DNA from: CAZBLK01 sp964492715
GTDB lineage: Bacteria; Bacillota; Clostridia; Lachnospirales; WRBF01
Assembly: GCA_964492715.1 (NCBI GenBank)
Contig: CAZBLK010000002.1
Span: 103,226-167,225 of the forward strand
Length of the DNA: 64,000 nt
Reading direction: 5' to 3'
A model generated the notes under the pieces. It saw only the letters and a list, made by a program, of their open reading frames with translations. It made no database searches and was not told where the DNA came from. The position numbers and the translations under genes are program-made. This document shows, piece by piece, positions 1 through 7,563 of the stretch (its first letter is position 1; each line of letters opens with the position of its first letter).

Positions 1-245
1 TCCATGTTTACGTCTTGGTGGTACCTTACGCCGCCCTTGTAAGGGCCACGTGTGCTTGAATGCTGAATTCTATAGCCTTGGAAAACTTTAGTTGAACCGT
101 CGTCCATTTCCACAGGGATAGAAACTTTAAGCTCTCTTTCAGGGTATTTAAAAGTGATATAGTCATTTTCCGAAAGACCAAGCTTTTTTGCAGCCATGTC
201 CATAACGTCAAGCATGTTTTGATATGGATTGTAATTATTAGACAT
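1..245 (-). CDS. gdhA: Glutamate dehydrogenase, N-terminal part (gene runs off the window)
   Basis: Translating the minus strand from the ATG at 243-245 gives about 81 residues that match the N-terminus of hexameric Glu/Leu/Phe/Val dehydrogenases. The start reads MSNNYNPYQNML, and further on come GYRIQHSSTRGPYKGG and VRYHQDVN, the conserved substrate-binding entry of the family. The enzyme interconverts glutamate and 2-oxoglutarate plus ammonia in the cytoplasm. A GGAAGGGG ribosome binding site lies just upstream and a good sigma-A promoter lies at 374-402. The catalytic lysine region and the NAD(P) domain are outside the window, so cofactor preference cannot be judged. Confidence 0.9.
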   Translation of the reverse strand, partial: MSNNYNPYQNMLDVMDMAAKKLGLSENDYITFKYPERELKVSIPVEMDDGSTKVFQGYRIQHSSTRGPYKGGVRYHQDVNM

Positions 246-373
246 AAATTTCCCCTTCCAACATAAAAAATTATGCATGAGTGACAGAAGCGTGTTTCAA
301 TAAATAGTGTTAAATAAAAAAGTAATGTATAAATTGTTTAATGAATCAGCCTTCAAACACACTCTTTATATAT

Positions 374-402
374 ATAATATATAGTTGTGCTGTAAATGTC
401 AA
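374..402 (-). promoter_or_regulatory. Sigma-A promoter of gdhA
   Basis: Read on the minus strand: TTGACA (397-402), a 17-nt spacer, then TATTAT (374-379). It gives a leader of about 120 nt before gdhA and nearly abuts the stop codon of maf, so gdhA is probably transcribed independently of maf. Confidence 0.7.
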
Positions 403-407
403 TAGGG

Positions 408-1058
408 TTATAGCGTTTTGTTAAGCTTTTCACAAAAAATATGTTGAAATTGATATATATCAATTTCAAACGTTTTAAACATTTTGTAAAGGGTAACTAT
501 AGGAAGCCCAACTACGTTGTAATAATCCCCATTTATCTTTTCAACAAGTGTTGCACCTTTGCCTTGAATTGCGTAAGCACCAGCTTTGTCAAACGGCTCT
601 CCTGTTTTGATGTATGAATAAATTTCTTTTTCGTCAAGCTTTCTGAAAGTAACTTCCGTTTTGCAGTATTGGGTTTTTGAAATTGTGCGCGTGTCCTTTA
701 TATTACATATTGAAACGCCAGTAAAAACAAAATGTTCTCTGCCACTTAACATTTTTAACATTTCGTACGCCTCGGTTTCGTTTTGCGGCTTGCACAAAAT
801 TTTCCCCTCAACAAATACAACCGTGTCAGCGCCTATAATATAAGTGTCGCCAGTAGCACAATTGATGTTATTTTGTGACACAATTTTGGCGGCTACGGAA
901 TTTGCCTTTTCCAGTGACAGCCGTTTAACATAATCGGCTGGTGAACTGTCGCTTTTTATAGCTTCGTCTACGTCTGCTAAAACAATTTCAAACTTTAAGC
1001 CAAGCTCCTCAAGCAACTTTTTTCGTCTAGGTGATGCCGATGCCAGAACTAATTTCAT
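408..1058 (-). CDS. maf: Maf-family nucleoside triphosphate pyrophosphatase
   Basis: The 216-residue protein starts MKLVLASASPRRKKLLEELG, the phosphate-binding signature of Maf/YhdE proteins, and later has IIGADTVV and GEPFDKAGAYAIQGKG, both family motifs. Maf proteins hydrolyse non-canonical or modified nucleoside triphosphates and in Bacillus affect septum formation. Length is slightly above the usual 190-200 because of a C-terminal extension. The ATG at 1058 follows AAGAGGAGT. The gene is divergent from the CdaR-type regulator and stands alone upstream of gdhA. Confidence 0.92.
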   Translation of the reverse strand: MKLVLASASPRRKKLLEELGLKFEIVLADVDEAIKSDSSPADYVKRLSLEKANSVAAKIVSQNNINCATGDTYIIGADTVVFVEGKILCKPQNETEAYEMLKMLSGREHFVFTGVSICNIKDTRTISKTQYCKTEVTFRKLDEKEIYSYIKTGEPFDKAGAYAIQGKGATLVEKINGDYYNVVGLPIVTLYKMFKTFEIDIYQFQHIFCEKLNKTL

Positions 1059-1131
1059 TTTATAACTCCTCTTATTATATTTTGAGCATATTTTTTTACA
1101 AAAATTCTTTTATTTTAATATAATTTGTTGT

Positions 1132-1161
1132 ATAATAAAAATGCAACTATATTTTTTTCAA
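1132..1161 (-). promoter_or_regulatory. Possible sigma-A promoter of maf
   Basis: On the minus strand TTGAAA (1156-1161) and TATTAT (1132-1137) are 18 nt apart, in an AT-rich divergent spacer where chance matches are common. No equally good promoter could be picked for the divergent regulator gene. Confidence 0.35.
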
Positions 1162-1289
1162 ATTGTTACAAAAGTATTAATGATATTAAATAAATTTTAA
1201 TAGAATTGGTAAATAAAATATTTTTTATTGAATGACATTATCTATAACAAAACTACTATACAAAATTAATCGAGGGGTGAGCGCAGAGC

Positions 1290-2381
1290 ATGGTATCAAA
1301 CCAAATTTTACAAAATGCAATAGATGGGCTTAAAAGCATTACAAGGCAAGACATGACAGTTATCGAGCGTGAAGGCAGAGTTGTTGCAACAACTCATGAA
1401 AGCCAGCCTTACGCAGAGCTTGACGGCCTTGACACGTTTATTGCGTCACATGCCGAAAGTCAAAGTATTCAAGGGTACCAATACTTTAAAGTTTTTGATA
1501 ACGGTGTGGCTGAATATATAGTTATCATAAAAGGTGTAGAGGAAGAATCTTACTTAGTTGGCAGAATTGCGGCGTTCCAGCTTCAAAGCTTAATTGTTGC
1601 GTACAAAGAACGTTACGACAAAGACAACTTCATCAAAAACCTTTTAATGGATAACCTTCTTTTGGTTGACATTTACAGCAGGGCTAAAAAGCTTCGCATC
1701 GAAAACAATGTTAGGCGTGTTGTGTTCCTTATTGAAGCAAAAATTGACAAGGACATGAACGTTGTTGACATAATTAGAAACATTTTCCCAGAGCGTCAGC
1801 GAGACTTTGTTACTGCCGTTGGAGAAAACAACATTATTTTGGTAAAAGAGCTTAAAGAGCGTGAAGGCAGAGACGAAGTTAATTCTATTGCAAAAACGCT
1901 TCACGACACAGTAAGCAGCGAAGCAATGTGCAACGTTTTTGTTGCAGTTGGTACTGTTGTAACAGATTTGAAAAACGTAAGTGCTTCTTTTAAAGAAGCT
2001 ACTATGGCGCTTGAAGTCGGAAAAATTTTTGAAGCTGGCAAAAACATTGTTAATTATGAACAGCTTGGTGTTGGTCGGCTTATTTACCAGCTTCCTACTG
2101 CTATTTGCAAAATTTTCGTTGATGAAGTTCTTCACGGACAATCGCTTGACAGGTTTGACGAAGAAATGTTTGCGACTGCCGACACTTTCTTTGAAAACAA
2201 CTTAAACGTTTCAGAAACTGCCAGGCAGCTTTACATTCACAGAAACACGCTTGTTTACAGGCTTGACAAGCTGCAAAAGCTTACAGGGCTTGACCTTAGA
2301 AGCTTTGACGACGCTATCATTTTTAAAATTACGCTTATGGTTTACAAATATATGGAGTACAAGGAAAAGCTTATGTATTAG
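1290..2381 (+). CDS. CdaR/PucR-family transcriptional regulator
   Basis: The 363-residue protein has an N-terminal region like the putative sugar-diacid recognition domain of CdaR proteins (residues about 1-135), a GGDEF-like middle part, and a C-terminal PucR-type helix-turn-helix. The last contains NVSETARQLYIHRNTLVYRL and DKLQKLTGLD, the hallmark of this domain. Family members sense small carboxylates or purine metabolites, but no ligand can be assigned here. The ATG follows GAGGGGTGAG. It sits upstream of ftsE on the same strand, with a 156-nt spacer holding a palindromic repeat, so co-transcription is uncertain. Confidence 0.85.
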   Translation: MVSNQILQNAIDGLKSITRQDMTVIEREGRVVATTHESQPYAELDGLDTFIASHAESQSIQGYQYFKVFDNGVAEYIVIIKGVEEESYLVGRIAAFQLQSLIVAYKERYDKDNFIKNLLMDNLLLVDIYSRAKKLRIENNVRRVVFLIEAKIDKDMNVVDIIRNIFPERQRDFVTAVGENNIILVKELKEREGRDEVNSIAKTLHDTVSSEAMCNVFVAVGTVVTDLKNVSASFKEATMALEVGKIFEAGKNIVNYEQLGVGRLIYQLPTAICKIFVDEVLHGQSLDRFDEEMFATADTFFENNLNVSETARQLYIHRNTLVYRLDKLQKLTGLDLRSFDDAIIFKITLMVYKYMEYKEKLMY

Positions 2382-2424
2382 GCTTTGCATTTATGTGTAA
2401 GCTTTGTTTGCCTAAATAACAAAA

Positions 2425-2478
2425 GTTTTGCCCACTTTTTCAAAAGTGGCGGGGTTTGGGGTAGAGCCCCAAGGTTTT
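2425..2478. repeat. Double-hairpin extragenic palindrome
   Basis: Two adjacent inverted repeats: CCACTTTT/AAAAGTGG (2432-2449) followed by a GGGG...CCCC hairpin (2451-2470), flanked by GTTTTG on the left and AAGGTTTT on the right. There is no U-tract, so it is not a classical terminator. Units of this kind (TTTTGCCCAC...GGGGTTTGGGG) are, from memory, common dispersed elements in Clostridia. Only one copy was noticed here. Confidence 0.5.
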
Positions 2479-2537
2479 AATTACTACAGGTTTTGAATTA
2501 CTGCCCGTGTGTTAAATCCGATTAAGGAAGATGCTTT

Positions 2538-3224
2538 TTGATTGAACTAATAGACGTTACAAAAATTTATGAAAATGCTGCAAAGGGCATTTTGAACGTT
2601 TCTCTAAAAATTGAAAAGGGCGAGTTTGCCTTTATCGTTGGTACAAGCGGCTCTGGTAAGTCCACTTTGGTTCGGCTTCTTTTAAAAGAGCTAGAGCCTA
2701 CCGAGGGTAAAATAATTGTAAACGGCGACAGCTTAACCGAGCTTAAAAGGAAGGAAGTGCCTTTGTTTAGGCGTAAAATGGGCGTTGTTTTTCAAGACTT
2801 TAGGCTTTTGAAAAACAAAACCGTTTACGAAAACGTTGCCTTTGCCATGCAAATTGTTGAAGCTGGTAACAGGGAAATTAGGCGTTCTGTTCCTGCTGTT
2901 TTGGCAATGGTGGGGCTTCAAAAAAAGGCAAAGGCTTTTCCAAACCAGCTTTCAGGGGGCGAGCAGCAGCGCACAGCTTTAGCACGTGCAATTGTTAACA
3001 AACCATCTTTGCTTCTTTGCGACGAACCAACAGGCAACCTTGACCCACAAACAGCATGGGAAATTATGAACCTTTTAGAAGACATTAACGACAGGGGTAC
3101 AACCGTTGTCGTTGCTACGCACGCAAAGGACATTGTTGACCAAATGAAAAAACGGGTTATTACGTTAAGCAACGGCGTGCTCCTTAGAGACATTGAAAAA
3201 GGCGGTTATAGCGATGAAGCTTAG
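2538..3224 (+). CDS. ftsE: Cell-division ABC transporter ATP-binding protein FtsE
   Basis: This 228-residue ABC ATPase has Walker A GTSGSGKST (residues 35-43), the signature LSGGEQQR and Walker B LLLCDEPTG, and is of FtsE length. It starts with TTG at 2538, eight nt after GGAAG. FtsE pairs with the membrane protein FtsX, whose gene overlaps the ftsE end by 11 nt, to gate a periplasmic or extracellular peptidoglycan hydrolase during growth and division. The M23 peptidase encoded directly downstream is the likely target. Confidence 0.95.
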   Translation: MIELIDVTKIYENAAKGILNVSLKIEKGEFAFIVGTSGSGKSTLVRLLLKELEPTEGKIIVNGDSLTELKRKEVPLFRRKMGVVFQDFRLLKNKTVYENVAFAMQIVEAGNREIRRSVPAVLAMVGLQKKAKAFPNQLSGGEQQRTALARAIVNKPSLLLCDEPTGNLDPQTAWEIMNLLEDINDRGTTVVVATHAKDIVDQMKKRVITLSNGVLLRDIEKGGYSDEA

Positions 3225-4119
3225 GAGTATAAGGTACTACATTAGAGAAGCGGTAACAAACCTTTTTAGAAACAGCTTAATGACACTTGCGTCAATTGGC
3301 ACAGTTATGTCGTGCATTTTTATACTTTCAATTTCGTTTGCTGTTGCCGCTAATATAGACTTTATTTTGCACCAGTTTGGAACTACGCTTGGGTTTAGCG
3401 TAATTATCGAAAGAGATACGGACTCAGACACTGTAAACGCTTTGTATAATAAAATAGCGGCTATTGATAACATAAAAGCAGTAAAATATGTTTCGTCTGC
3501 CGAAGCTTTGCAAAGAATGACTAAAGATTTGAAAGACAACAAAGGAATTTTGGCAGGGCTTGAAAAAGACAACCCACTTCCACGCTCGTTTGAAATTACA
3601 GTAGCTGACCCTGCGTTTCAAGAAGAAGTAGTAAAAAGCCTTGAGGAACTTTTAGACTTAGGCATTGAAGAAATAAATTACGAATCGAACATTGCAAACA
3701 TGCTTGTTGCTATAAATAATGGAATTAGAATTGTTAGCTTTTTCATTATTGCGGCACTTTTTGCTATTGCCGTCGTAATTATTGTTAATACAGTAAAGCT
3801 TACGGTAAACAGCAGAAAAACTGACATTAACATAATGAAATATGTTGGTGCTACGGACTGGTTTATTCGTTGGCCGTTTATTATTGAAGGAATTTTGATT
3901 GGGATAATTGGTGCGGTTATTCCGCTTTTGATAGGGCTTTTTGGTTATGGGCAAATTATAAACTTTGCTTATGACAACTTGAAAATTTTGAACAATTTAA
4001 TTTTGTTTTTGCCTGTAGCTCAAATTTATAATGTGCTTGTGCCGTTTGCACTTGCGCTTGGAATAGTAATTGGTGCGTTTGGCAGTGCTTTTTCTATTAA
4101 GAAGTATTTAAAGGTGTAA
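3214..4119 (+). CDS. ftsX: Cell-division permease-like protein FtsX
   Basis: The protein starts MKLRSIRYYIREAVTNLFRN at the ATG at 3214, inside the end of ftsE. An upstream in-frame TTG (3193) would add seven unlike residues. It has the FtsX plan: one N-terminal transmembrane helix, an extracellular loop (about residues 50-165), then three more helices. Function is to transmit the FtsE ATPase cycle across the membrane to a coiled-coil hydrolase. Length (301 residues) is normal for Firmicutes. Confidence 0.95.
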   Translation: MKLRSIRYYIREAVTNLFRNSLMTLASIGTVMSCIFILSISFAVAANIDFILHQFGTTLGFSVIIERDTDSDTVNALYNKIAAIDNIKAVKYVSSAEALQRMTKDLKDNKGILAGLEKDNPLPRSFEITVADPAFQEEVVKSLEELLDLGIEEINYESNIANMLVAINNGIRIVSFFIIAALFAIAVVIIVNTVKLTVNSRKTDINIMKYVGATDWFIRWPFIIEGILIGIIGAVIPLLIGLFGYGQIINFAYDNLKILNNLILFLPVAQIYNVLVPFALALGIVIGAFGSAFSIKKYLKV

Positions 4120-4136
4120 ATTAATGGGGTGATTGC

Positions 4137-5303
4137 TTGAAAAAATATAAGCAAAAGCTTGCTTTGGCTTTAGCTGTTGTTTTTACTTTGTCGATGCCTT
4201 TTAGCATAACAACATATGGTAAAAATGTAAAAGACTTGAAAAACCAGCAAAGCACAATTAAAAGCAACACAAAGCAAGCAACTGAACTTTTAAACAAAAC
4301 AGCAGAGGAAAAACGAGCAGTTCTTTCAGAAGTTGAAACAATTGATGAACAATTGGAAGAAGTTTCCAATGAGCTTATTTTAATAAACGATGAGCTTGAA
4401 AAAACAACTGCTCTACTTGAAATTACAGAGCAAGAGCTTAAAGATGCCGAAGCAGAGCGTGAAAGGCAGTATGAAATTTTAAAGGAACGCTTGCGCTTTA
4501 TGTACGTAAACAGCAAAGTTGGGTACATTGACATTCTTTTTCAAGCTACCAGTTTGTCGGACTTTTTAAACAGAATGGATTACATAACTAGAATTTACGA
4601 GTACGACCAAGAAATTCTTGACAAGCTGACAGAAATAGAAGAAAACATTAACACAATGTTACAGGAAACAACAGACCATAAAAACGAAATTCAGGCACTT
4701 CAGCTTGCACAAACAAGCAAAATGCAATTGCTTGAAGAAACACTTGCAGAGAAAAAGCAAATTGTAAAAAAGCTTGACGCTGATGAGCAAAAGTACAAAA
4801 ACCAAATTGAGCAGCTTCAAGCGGCGAATGTTGCCGTTGAAAAAATGATTAAAAACGCTTTGGCAGAGCAGGCAAAGCTTGCCTCTTCAAAGCAACAGGC
4901 TGTTTATACAGGCGGTAAAATTGCATGGCCAATTCCTTCAAGCTCTAACATTACGTCACCTTATGGCCCACGCAAAAACCCAATTAACGGCAGGGGTGAA
5001 AACCACACAGGCATTGACGTTTCTGCAAAGGTTGGCGCAAGCATTGTTGCGGCCGAGGGTGGCACAGTTATTTATTCAGGAGTAATGAATGGATACGGAT
5101 ACGTTGTTATAATTGACCACGGAAATTCACTTAGCACGCTTTACGCACACAACTCAAAGCTTCTTGTTGAAAAGGGGCAGAAGGTTAATAGGGGGGACGT
5201 AATTTCAAAGGCTGGAAGCACTGGGTATTCTACAGGGCCGCACCTTCATTTTGAGGTTAGGGTAAACGGTGTTGCAACAAACCCTATTCCCTATGTAAAG
5301 TAG
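4137..5303 (+). CDS. Secreted coiled-coil M23 peptidoglycan endopeptidase (EnvC/PcsB-like partner of FtsEX)
   Basis: A 388-residue protein with a signal peptide (about residues 1-28), a long Glu/Lys/Gln-rich coiled coil (about 30-250) and a C-terminal LytM/M23 domain. The domain keeps the zinc ligands HTGID (about residues 289-293), the YAH histidine and HLHFE, so it should be catalytically active, unlike degenerate EnvC activators. TTG start after GGGGTGA. It lies 17 nt after ftsX, so FtsEX control of this hydrolase through the coiled coil is inferred, as for FtsEX-EnvC, -PcsB and -CwlO. Confidence 0.9.
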   Translation: MKKYKQKLALALAVVFTLSMPFSITTYGKNVKDLKNQQSTIKSNTKQATELLNKTAEEKRAVLSEVETIDEQLEEVSNELILINDELEKTTALLEITEQELKDAEAERERQYEILKERLRFMYVNSKVGYIDILFQATSLSDFLNRMDYITRIYEYDQEILDKLTEIEENINTMLQETTDHKNEIQALQLAQTSKMQLLEETLAEKKQIVKKLDADEQKYKNQIEQLQAANVAVEKMIKNALAEQAKLASSKQQAVYTGGKIAWPIPSSSNITSPYGPRKNPINGRGENHTGIDVSAKVGASIVAAEGGTVIYSGVMNGYGYVVIIDHGNSLSTLYAHNSKLLVEKGQKVNRGDVISKAGSTGYSTGPHLHFEVRVNGVATNPIPYVK

Positions 5304-5348
5304 GTTGAAAATTTTTGCATTTATATTGTGTCTAAAGGTAGGTGTTGT

Positions 5349-6026
5349 ATGCAGGCAATAATGGAAGGGCTTTTTGATGCGGTTTATTTAGTTTCGGTTG
5401 TTAGCATTGGCTTTTTAATGTATAAAAAAAGCGGCGGCAGAAGGCAGTACAAAATGTTTGGGCTTATGGCAATTGTTCTTGGGCTTGGAGATTCTTTTCA
5501 CCTTGTGCCTAGGGTTTATGCACTTTTTACAACCGGGCTTAGGGAAAATGCTGCTATTTTAGGGTTTGGCAAGCTTGTAACTTCAATTACAATGACAGTT
5601 TTTTATGTAATTTTGTTTTTGATTTGGCGTGAACGGTACAAAATTAGCGGTATGAGAGGGATTTCATATTCAGTTTATGGGCTTGCCGCTTTAAGAATTG
5701 CACTGTGTCTTTTTCCGCAAAACGACTGGTTTAACTATGATGCGCCACTTTCTTGGGGCATTTATAGAAACATTCCGTTTGCAGCGCTTGGCATTGTTAT
5801 AATTTTCATTTTTTATAACGAGGCAAAACGCAACGGTGATAAAGCTTTTAAATACATGTGGCTTGCAATTACGCTTTCTTTTGCTTTGTATGCGCCTGTT
5901 GTTTTGTGGGCAGACACTTACCCAATTGTTGGAATGTTAATGATTCCAAAAACGCTTGCTTATGTTTGGGTAGTTTTGATGGGTTACTTTGAATTTAGGC
6001 GAAGCAACAGGCTGAAAGTTGTATAG
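5349..6026 (+). CDS. Polytopic membrane protein of unknown function
   Basis: Not recognised. The 225-residue product is hydrophobic with about seven predicted transmembrane helices (for example residues 8-24, 34-50, 68-86 and the last third), short loops, and ends FRRSNRLKVV, a positively charged tail suggesting a cytoplasmic C-terminus. The ATG at 5349 is preferred over an upstream GTG (5328) because AAAGGTAGGTG sits 5 nt before it. It follows the M23 gene by 45 nt on the same strand and may be co-transcribed with ftsEX. Confidence 0.75.
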   Translation: MQAIMEGLFDAVYLVSVVSIGFLMYKKSGGRRQYKMFGLMAIVLGLGDSFHLVPRVYALFTTGLRENAAILGFGKLVTSITMTVFYVILFLIWRERYKISGMRGISYSVYGLAALRIALCLFPQNDWFNYDAPLSWGIYRNIPFAALGIVIIFIFYNEAKRNGDKAFKYMWLAITLSFALYAPVVLWADTYPIVGMLMIPKTLAYVWVVLMGYFEFRRSNRLKVV

Positions 6027-6040
6027 ATATTGTTATTACA

Positions 6041-6069
6041 AAAATTGTTAATAATTTATTAACAATTTT
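6041..6069. promoter_or_regulatory. 29-bp AT palindrome upstream of the FMN-repeat gene
   Basis: Arms AAAATTGTTAATAA (6041-6054) and TTATTAACAATTTT (6056-6069) are perfectly complementary with one central base. It lies 12 bp upstream of the -35 box at 6082. It could be an operator or the AT-only end of the preceding transcript. The half-sites TTGTTAA/TTAACAA resemble Rex sites but are 7 nt apart rather than 4. Confidence 0.45.
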
Positions 6070-6081
6070 ATGGTAATTAAG

Positions 6082-6110
6082 TTGACATTTTGTGTCCTCT
6101 ATATTACAAT
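6082..6110 (+). promoter_or_regulatory. Sigma-A promoter of the FMN-repeat protein gene
   Basis: TTGACA (6082-6087), 17-nt spacer, TACAAT (6105-6110). The start codon follows about 33 nt downstream of the -10 box with a GGGAGAGA ribosome binding site. Confidence 0.75.
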
Positions 6111-6142
6111 ATTCCAATAAAATATTATAGGGAGAGATTAAT

Positions 6143-7519
6143 TTGAAAAGATTTGTAGCTTTATTGTCAGCAACTCTTTTAGCATTCTCATTTTCTGCTA
6201 CAAGTATGGCAGCAGATGCAGTTTCTAGTTCAACATCTGCAGGTTGGTCAGCAACTGCAGCACCAGCAGCGACACCAAAACCAGTAGCAACACCAAAGCC
6301 AGTAGCAACTGCTACTCCGAAGCCAGCAACACCAGCACCTGTTGCAACTCCTGCGCCAACTCCAGCACCTGTTGCGACCCCTGCACCAACACCAGCACCA
6401 GCACCTGTTGCAACTCCTGCACCAACTCCAGCGCCTGTTGCTACACCTGCACCAGTGGAGAAGAAAACTACTACATATCGTGGCTTGCTCACTAGTGGTA
6501 CAGACACACAAGTTGTTCTTAATGTTGTTTTAGACGGAGACACAATTGAAGACGTTTCCTTCAGAGTTCTTTACTCAAGGGGCACTGACTATTTAAAAGC
6601 AACTGACCCAAAGGGTGTTAAAGAAAGAACAATGTATCAAGAACTTTTGGACTACTTAAAGGGCAAAAAAGTTTCTGCTGTTAACGACCTTTACAAAGTT
6701 GAAGGGCTTGACGGCGTATCATCAGCTACAGTTTTAGGCGGAAAAGTTATTTCTGCGTTCAATGATGCTATTTCAAGAGGACCTTTTGAATTAGGCTCTG
6801 AAGATGACAAAATTGTAACAAAGAAATACCGTGACGGCGATTACAGAGGCTTCTACACAGGTAGCCAAGAACTTGAAGTTGCAGTTAACTACACGCTTAA
6901 AGACAACAAAATTACAAACATTTACTACACAAAGCTTACTTCTCGTGGTAAAGACTACTTAAAAGCTACAGATTCTGCTTCACGCAAGACAGTAGTTCAA
7001 TGGAACAACTTCATTTACCACTTAATTGGTAAAGACGTTTCTGCTATCAACAACCTTTACGGCGAAGACGTTGACGGTACTTCAACTGCAACTGTGCCAA
7101 TGGGCAAAATTATTTCCCCAATTATGGACGGTTTAAACAGAGGACCATACAAGCCAGCTAGAGTTTATAGAAACGACCGCAAGCTTGAAAACGGTACATA
7201 CCGTGGTACATACTCTGTTGCAGGTTCAGCAGAAGTTACACTTGAATACGTTGTTAGTGGCAACAAAATTAAAGACATTGCATACAAGAGCCTTGTTTAC
7301 CGTGGTACAGACTACTTGAAGTCTGAAGATGCAAAGCATATTGCACTTAAAAAGCAATATCAAGAACTTTTGGACTACTTAAAGGGCAAAGACGTGTCAC
7401 ACATTGAAGACATGTACAGCTTAAAGGACATTGACGGTTTATCGTCTGCAACTCTTAGAAGTGCAAAAGTTGTTTCAGCATTTAACGATGCTGCAAACAG
7501 AGGCGTTTATAAGAAGTAA
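6143..7519 (+). CDS. Secreted protein with three FMN-binding-like repeats and a Pro/Ala/Thr linker
   Basis: A 458-residue protein with a signal peptide (cleavage near SMAADA, residue 22-26, no lipobox), a low-complexity TPAPVATPAP linker (about 40-105) and three homologous units at about 109-213, 230-334 and 349-454. Each unit ends in a motif like the flavinylation consensus Dgx(s/t)(s/g)AT: DGVSSAT (Thr196), DGTSTAT (Thr317), DGLSSAT (Thr437). This suggests an FMN_bind family protein, possibly with covalent FMN added by an ApbE enzyme, acting outside the membrane in redox chemistry. Start is TTG after AGGGAGAGA. The linker probably spans the wall. Substrate unknown. Confidence 0.7.
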   Translation: MKRFVALLSATLLAFSFSATSMAADAVSSSTSAGWSATAAPAATPKPVATPKPVATATPKPATPAPVATPAPTPAPVATPAPTPAPAPVATPAPTPAPVATPAPVEKKTTTYRGLLTSGTDTQVVLNVVLDGDTIEDVSFRVLYSRGTDYLKATDPKGVKERTMYQELLDYLKGKKVSAVNDLYKVEGLDGVSSATVLGGKVISAFNDAISRGPFELGSEDDKIVTKKYRDGDYRGFYTGSQELEVAVNYTLKDNKITNIYYTKLTSRGKDYLKATDSASRKTVVQWNNFIYHLIGKDVSAINNLYGEDVDGTSTATVPMGKIISPIMDGLNRGPYKPARVYRNDRKLENGTYRGTYSVAGSAEVTLEYVVSGNKIKDIAYKSLVYRGTDYLKSEDAKHIALKKQYQELLDYLKGKDVSHIEDMYSLKDIDGLSSATLRSAKVVSAFNDAANRGVYKK

Positions 7520-7532
7520 TAATAAATTTTTA

Positions 7533-7556
7533 GGGGAAGCTTGGCTTCCCCTTTTT
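7533..7556. terminator. Bidirectional intrinsic terminator
   Basis: Perfect 8-bp stem GGGGAAGC (7533-7540)/GCTTCCCC (7544-7551), 3-nt loop, then TTTTT on the plus strand and an A/T-rich tail on the minus strand. It lies between convergent genes: the FMN-repeat gene and adenine deaminase. Confidence 0.9.
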
Positions 7557-7563
7557 GTTTTGG

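Noticed and set aside
26..211. 61-codon minus-strand frame at the window start
   Set aside because: It is a different frame from the clear glutamate dehydrogenase N-terminus that starts at 245.
6244..6533. Cys/Trp/Ser-rich frames across the TPAPVATPAP linker
   Set aside because: Alternative frames of a low-complexity repeat within a well-supported secreted protein gene.
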